The notes below the pieces were generated by a model. That model was given only the letters and a program-made list of their open reading frames with translations. It was not told where the DNA came from and ran no database searches. The position numbers and the translations under genes were made by a program. A stretch of DNA of 44,252 bases from an uncultured Pseudoflavonifractor sp. (GTDB taxonomy: Bacteria > Bacillota > Clostridia > Oscillospirales > Oscillospiraceae), in the NCBI RefSeq assembly GCF_944387275.1, contig NZ_CALXEG010000025.1, forward strand, positions 1-44,252. Direction: 5' to 3'. This document shows positions 40,356-44,252 of this stretch, in pieces. The first letter of the stretch is position 1; the number at the start of each line of letters is the position of its first letter.

Positions 40356-43300
40356 TCAGTCGGCGGAGGAGGTCACCGCAATGTTCAGGGTGGTGGTGCC
40401 GCCGTTGCTCAGCTCCACGGTCACGGAGCCGGTCTCAACGGTCTTCAGGTCCACCCAGGCCAGCACGGCGCCGCTCCAGTTGGCGTCGCCGGCAACGGTG
40501 TACTGGCCGTCAATGGTGAGGGCAACAGGCACGCTGGTGCCGCCCCACTGGGTGGTGATCCAGGTCAGGATGCCCTCGGTCACGTTGTCCTTGTGGACGG
40601 TCAGGGTGCTGTCATCCCAGGAGAACACCTTGCTGACCGGGATGCCCTGGATCTCGGCGGGGCCCTCGGCCCACAGGGCGGCCATCATCTCGTTGACGTT
40701 GTCCTTGTTGTCGGTCTCAGCGCTCCACACAGGGGCCTGGGCGGCCGTGATGGCGCCGGGCAGCTGGTTGGAGATGACGATGTTGCCGGTCTTGAGGGTG
40801 TAGGAGCAGGAGGCAATGGCCACGCCGTCCTGGAGGAAGGTGAGGGTCTCGGTGTAGTCGCCGGTGCCCTTCACGGACCACAGGCCGTCCTCGGCCTGGG
40901 CGAACACGGTGCCGAACTTGAAGTAGGTGTACCCGTCGTCCTCGGTAAGGGTACCCATGCGGCTGTCGCCCTTCAGCTCCGCAAAGGTCATGGTAGCGGT
41001 GCCCACCGCCTCCACGCCGGGACGGGACACGGTCCGCACCACGGTGTCAGCCGCGCCCAGCTGCTGGGTGGGCACACCGATGTACTCCACCAGTTCGCCG
41101 TTGCGGCTCTTCACCTCGGCCTGGGTCAGGGAGACCTGGCCGCTCAGGTCCAGCTCGTGGGCCTCGTCACGGGCGATGGTGTCGCTGCTGCCGTCCACCC
41201 AGCCGCTGGTGGCCACCTTCACGTCGGTGACCGTCTCAGGCTGGCCGATGGTATAGCCGCTCAGATCCACGGTGAAGGAGTAGGCGGCCACCACGTTGTC
41301 GTCCTTCAGGAAGCGGATGGTGTAGGCGTACTTGCCGCCGTCGGTCAGCTCCCACACGCCCTGGGCATTCTTCCGGGCAAACACAGCGCCCCACTTGAAG
41401 TAGTAGCTGTTGTCGTCCTTGGTCCACCAGCCCGCGCCGGCATCGGCGGCGGTGTCGCTGGACAGGGCCCACTCGGTGTTCTTGCCGTTGACCGTGCGGA
41501 CGATCTTGTCAAAGCTCAGGCCGTCCTGGGGCACGGCGTAGTACACGGTGTACTCACCGCCGCCGCCCATGCCCTTGACCTGCTCCTGGGTCAGGGCGCC
41601 GCTGCCGCCGTTGGACACCAGGGCGGTGCTGCCGTCCCAGGCCAGGCCGGTCTCGCTGGAGCTCACGCCCTCGGGCAGTTTATCCAGGGAAGTTGTAACA
41701 TTCTCCAGGTTTTTTACGTTTGTCTGAATGGAGGCCAGATTGATCTCGTACTTCTGGGGAGCATAGGCGTCGCCTTCGCCGTCCCAGTCGATGGTCAGGT
41801 GGGTCTTGGGGGTCAGGGCGGTGGCGTTCACAAAGGCCACGAAATAGTACTCACCCTCCGCGCCGCCGGCCACATTGGGGTCGCCGGTGGTCAGCTCCAC
41901 GGAGCTGGAGGCGGTGTCGCTGGCCTGGGTACCGAAGGTGTAGTAGGCGCTGGTCACCCCCTCAGGGGCCTTGATGGCGAAGCCTACCCAGGAGCCCTTG
42001 GTGTGCTGGGCGTTCTCGTGGATGGGCACCACGCCGCTGCTGGACAGGTCAATGGTGATGACGCCGGTGGCCAGGGTCTTGTAGGCGCTGGCAGTGATGG
42101 TGGGCATCTCGGTGATGGGCTCGTCGCTCTGGTCCACCGGATTCACGCCCACAACGCCGCTCACGTTCTCCACGCTGGGCGGGTTGTAATCGCCGCCGGA
42201 GCCGCCGCTGGTGTTGTCCTTGATCTCGTTGCCCTTGCTGTCGGTGGGGTTCTTCACGCCGTCGGCCACGTCAATGACAGCGGGCTTGCGGCCATCCAGG
42301 ATGACGCCGCTGGACTCGATGACGGCCTTGGAGATGGTGCCGCTGTTGTCCACCCGGACGGCGGCGCCGGCCTCCAGTGTGTGGATGGTGCCGGTGTTCT
42401 TCACGTCGGCGGCGCTGTTGGCCTCCAGGGTGGTGATGGTGCCCCCGTTGGACAGGTGGGCCTCGGCGTTGTTAATCGCCACGGTCTCCGCCTTGGCGCC
42501 CGCGGCCACGGTAACAGCGGCGGCGCTGTTGACGCTGACGTTCATCGCTTCGGTGCCGCTCTCCAGGGTCACGGCGGCGGTGCCGTCAACCTTCACGGAA
42601 TCCGCCATCACGCCGCTGAGCTTCACGGTGCCGTTACCGCAGCCGGCGGTCACCACTACGCCGGCGGTCTTGCCGGTGAGCTTCACCTCGCCGTTGGCCG
42701 CCACCACCACAAAGCCCTTCTGGTTGTTCACGCTGTATTCGCCGGGCTCGCTGATGTACACGGTGATGGCCTTGTCCAGCAGAGCCATGGTGGAGGCCCG
42801 GTCGATATTGACGCCGGGCTGGATGCTGCCGTCGCCGCTGCCGGAGATGATGCCCATCTCAGCCAGAGGGGCCATATATCCGGCAGCCCAGTCGGCCACG
42901 GACCCGCCATCGGTAAATCCGCCCAGGTTGGGGTTCTCCGCAGGGATAACGCCCATGGCCCGGCCAAACATGACCATGGTCTCCTGGCGGCTGATCATGG
43001 CCATGGGGTTGGCGTTGAGGCCGTCGCCCTGCATGATACCGGCGGCAGTACACTTGAGGATGGCGTCGGCGTACCACTCGCCGCCCTGAAGGTCGGCGTA
43101 GATGTTGGGCGCTCTCTCGGTCAGGCCGAACATGTTGACAAAAATCTGTGCCAGCTCGGCCCGGGTGAGGGAGGCCGTAGGATTGAAGTTGCCGTTCTCA
43201 TCGCCGTTCACCACGCCGGCGGCGCCCCACCGGCCGATGGACTCGCTGGCCCAGCTGCCGGCGGCGTCGGGGAATTCAGGCGCTGTCTGTTCCGCCGCCA

Positions 43301-43373
43301 TGGCGGGGTGGGACAGCATGGACGCCATCATCGCTCCAGACAGGACCAGGGATAATCCTTTTCTTCCGTTCAT
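40356..43373 (-). CDS. Large SLH-domain surface protein
   Basis: A 1005-residue secreted protein. A signal peptide (1-26, cut after AMA) is followed by three SLH repeats (about 33-84, 92-142 and 153-205) that bind the cell-wall polymer. Residues 210-360 form short beta-strand repeats (VKVDGTAAVTLESGTEAMNV type), possibly a beta-solenoid. A Gly/Ser linker near 390 leads to Ig-like or unknown beta-rich modules to the end. It is probably an S-layer or surface structural protein; no enzyme motif is seen. The ATG follows GAGGAAAT. Confidence 0.9.
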   Translation of the reverse strand: MNGRKGLSLVLSGAMMASMLSHPAMAAEQTAPEFPDAAGSWASESIGRWGAAGVVNGDENGNFNPTASLTRAELAQIFVNMFGLTERAPNIYADLQGGEWYADAILKCTAAGIMQGDGLNANPMAMISRQETMVMFGRAMGVIPAENPNLGGFTDGGSVADWAAGYMAPLAEMGIISGSGDGSIQPGVNIDRASTMALLDKAITVYISEPGEYSVNNQKGFVVVAANGEVKLTGKTAGVVVTAGCGNGTVKLSGVMADSVKVDGTAAVTLESGTEAMNVSVNSAAAVTVAAGAKAETVAINNAEAHLSNGGTITTLEANSAADVKNTGTIHTLEAGAAVRVDNSGTISKAVIESSGVILDGRKPAVIDVADGVKNPTDSKGNEIKDNTSGGSGGDYNPPSVENVSGVVGVNPVDQSDEPITEMPTITASAYKTLATGVITIDLSSSGVVPIHENAQHTKGSWVGFAIKAPEGVTSAYYTFGTQASDTASSSVELTTGDPNVAGGAEGEYYFVAFVNATALTPKTHLTIDWDGEGDAYAPQKYEINLASIQTNVKNLENVTTSLDKLPEGVSSSETGLAWDGSTALVSNGGSGALTQEQVKGMGGGGEYTVYYAVPQDGLSFDKIVRTVNGKNTEWALSSDTAADAGAGWWTKDDNSYYFKWGAVFARKNAQGVWELTDGGKYAYTIRFLKDDNVVAAYSFTVDLSGYTIGQPETVTDVKVATSGWVDGSSDTIARDEAHELDLSGQVSLTQAEVKSRNGELVEYIGVPTQQLGAADTVVRTVSRPGVEAVGTATMTFAELKGDSRMGTLTEDDGYTYFKFGTVFAQAEDGLWSVKGTGDYTETLTFLQDGVAIASCSYTLKTGNIVISNQLPGAITAAQAPVWSAETDNKDNVNEMMAALWAEGPAEIQGIPVSKVFSWDDSTLTVHKDNVTEGILTWITTQWGGTSVPVALTIDGQYTVAGDANWSGAVLAWVDLKTVETGSVTVELSNGGTTTLNIAVTSSAD

Positions 43374-43544
43374 ATTATTTCCTCCTGTTCTGCACGGATT
43401 GTTTCAGCCTGTGCTTTTTCACAGGCTGCCGGGGCCCGTGGCGCTCTGCACGTCTGCCGCAGGCCCTCCAGTCTGCCTCTTCTGTTTTTTCTCATGCTTC
43501 CTGTACACTCTTATAACGACATCGGCCCGCATTCTGTTACCGTA

Positions 43545-43561
43545 TGGCAGAAATACTGCCA
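43545..43561. promoter_or_regulatory. Palindrome between the SLH gene and the XRE gene
   Basis: TGGCAG-AAATA-CTGCCA is a perfect inverted repeat in the 240-base region between two divergent genes. Its size fits an XRE-type operator. Whether the adjacent regulator binds it is unknown. A clear promoter for either gene could not be fixed. Confidence 0.45.
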
Positions 43562-43613
43562 AAAACTTATGTCCGCACTTGTGTCAACGATACGATGAGC
43601 GAGGTGATTTTCC

Positions 43614-43871
43614 ATGATGTTCCCTGCGATCCGCGCACTGCGGGAAGGCCGAGATTGGACGCAGCAGCAGGTGGCTGACATGCTCTATCTCAACCGCCGG
43701 ACCTACTGCGCTTACGAAAACGGCGCCATCGCCATCACGCCGGAGCTGTTGATCCAGCTGGCAGCGCTCTACCAGACCAGCGTGGACTACCTTCTGGGCC
43801 TGACCACTGTCAAGGCCCCCTATCCCCGGAGAGGACAACCATGTCCGTTCCAGGCACGCGGTACAGTCTGA
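43614..43871 (+). CDS. Small XRE-family regulator
   Basis: An 85-residue protein made almost entirely of an XRE helix-turn-helix (residues 5-62: LREGRDWTQQQVADMLYLN, then RRTYCAYENGAIAITPELL and TSVDYLLGLT). GAGGTGA precedes the ATG. It is divergent from the SLH surface protein gene, and a palindrome lies between them. The 302 bases after its stop, up to the 5S gene, hold two terminators of the rRNA transcript and no gene I can support. Confidence 0.85.
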   Translation: MMFPAIRALREGRDWTQQQVADMLYLNRRTYCAYENGAIAITPELLIQLAALYQTSVDYLLGLTTVKAPYPRRGQPCPFQARGTV

Positions 43872-44098
43872 CTTATATGGAAATCCTTCGGCCTGACAGG
43901 CAGCTTCTTCTGCGGCTCTGTCGGAATTTTTCTCATGCTGATGTACAGGTAAAACTGTCGGCAATCTTCATATTTTCTTCTAATTCCCGTTCTTTTCTGT
44001 ACTTTTAATGCCGACTGATTTAGTATAACAAATTCCATCCGCAGTTCAAGCGGTAATATTTTCTTTTAAGTAATAATAAGTACAAGAATTATGTAACT

Positions 44099-44130
44099 AA
44101 AAAGCCGTTTCCGGTGTTGGCGGAAACAGC
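44099..44130 (-). terminator. Second terminator of the rRNA operon
   Basis: The minus strand has GTTTCCG/CGGAAAC with a 7-base loop, then GGCTTTTT. Tandem terminators after an rRNA operon are common. Confidence 0.75.
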
Positions 44131-44165
44131 AAAAAAGAAGCGGCAGACATCTGTCTGCCGCTTCT
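44131..44165 (-). terminator. First terminator of the rRNA operon
   Basis: A perfect 13-bp stem (44136-44148 with 44153-44165) is followed on the minus strand by a run of six T, directly after the 5S gene. Confidence 0.92.
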
Positions 44166-44173
44166 AACTCTTT

Positions 44174-44252
44174 GCGTTGGCGTTACCTATCTTTCCGGGC
44201 CGTCTCCAGCCAAGTATTTTCGGCGCAGGTGAGCTTAACTGCCGTGTTCGGG
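44174..44252 (-). rRNA. rrf: 5S ribosomal RNA, 3' part
   Basis: The minus strand contains the conserved 5S segment GAACACGGCAGTTAAGC and the helix GGAAAGATAGGTAACGCC near the 3' end. The gene continues beyond the right edge. The 3' end is placed at about 44174 from the pairing GCGTTGGC. Confidence 0.93.

Noticed and set aside
40329..43355. A plus-strand reading frame of about 1000 codons opposite the SLH gene, and similar long frames opposite 20794-26844 and 1981-4404
   Set aside because: They are shadows of GC-rich genes on the other strand: their translations are dominated by Gly, Ala, Val, His and Gln, lack domains, and have no ribosome sites.
43820..44038. Minus-strand frame of 72 codons before the rRNA terminators
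   Set aside because: It overlaps the XRE gene, has no ribosome site and resembles no family.

Overview
The window looks like chromosomal DNA of a high-GC member of the Clostridia, most likely an Oscillospiraceae-type gut anaerobe (Flavonifractor/Lawsonibacter-like; inferred from gene content, not from a search). The signs are a valine T-box in front of ilvB, S-layer-homology (SLH) surface proteins, an rnf-type operon, an Amt-PII fusion, clostridial small proteins of the DUF1540, DUF4234 and DUF2752 types, and strong AGGAGG ribosome sites. Genes are GC-rich and compact. AT-rich DNA is confined to control regions and one acetyltransferase gene.

Layout. 1-1513: the start of ilvD, divergent from a GntR/FCD regulator across overlapping promoters. 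1566-8408: a type I-C CRISPR-Cas locus with cas3, cas5c, cas8c (with an internal cas11c start) and cas7c. cas4 is cut off after about 28 recognisable residues, cas1 and cas2 are absent, and a short array follows whose repeats differ in sequence but mostly keep the hairpin. In front of cas3, on the other strand, lies a complete small RNA unit: promoter, one CRISPR-repeat-like element, a spacer-like stretch and a terminator. Its first 17 guide positions match, with one mismatch, the cas3 5' leader. This resembles the crRNA-like autorepressors (CreR type) described for other CRISPR systems and is the most interesting signal in the window. 8589-10206: an XRE membrane regulator and an AT-rich GNAT gene. 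10207-14062: the T-box-controlled ilvBNC operon. 14168-18727: an rnfCDGEA operon without rnfB whose RnfA and RnfE have lost the four expected [2Fe-2S] cysteines.

18740-30593: a DUF1540 protein, a membrane protein with a gamma-carbonic-anhydrase-like protein, a 2016-residue SLH-anchored phosphoesterase fusion preceded by a Pho-box-like triple repeat, and an xpaC-telA-TPM operon. 30657-33456: ilvA, rpe and recR. 33468-37223: a ribbon-helix-helix regulator with a divergent small gene, asparaginase, two small membrane proteins, an SGNH-like protein with altered catalytic positions, and a GNAT. 37421-39286: an Amt-PII fusion with two terminator-like hairpins in its leader. 39514-43871: sfsA, a second SLH protein and an XRE regulator. 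The window ends inside a 5S rRNA gene on the minus strand.

How parts fit together. ilvD, ilvBNC and ilvA cover branched-chain amino-acid synthesis under three different controls: a GntR operator, a T-box and an unregulated-looking promoter. The CRISPR effector proteins appear intact (HD nuclease-helicase, Cas5d processing residues, Cas11 start) but acquisition is gone, so the array should be fixed. Most long ORFs on the opposite strand of these GC-rich genes are shadows and were left out.
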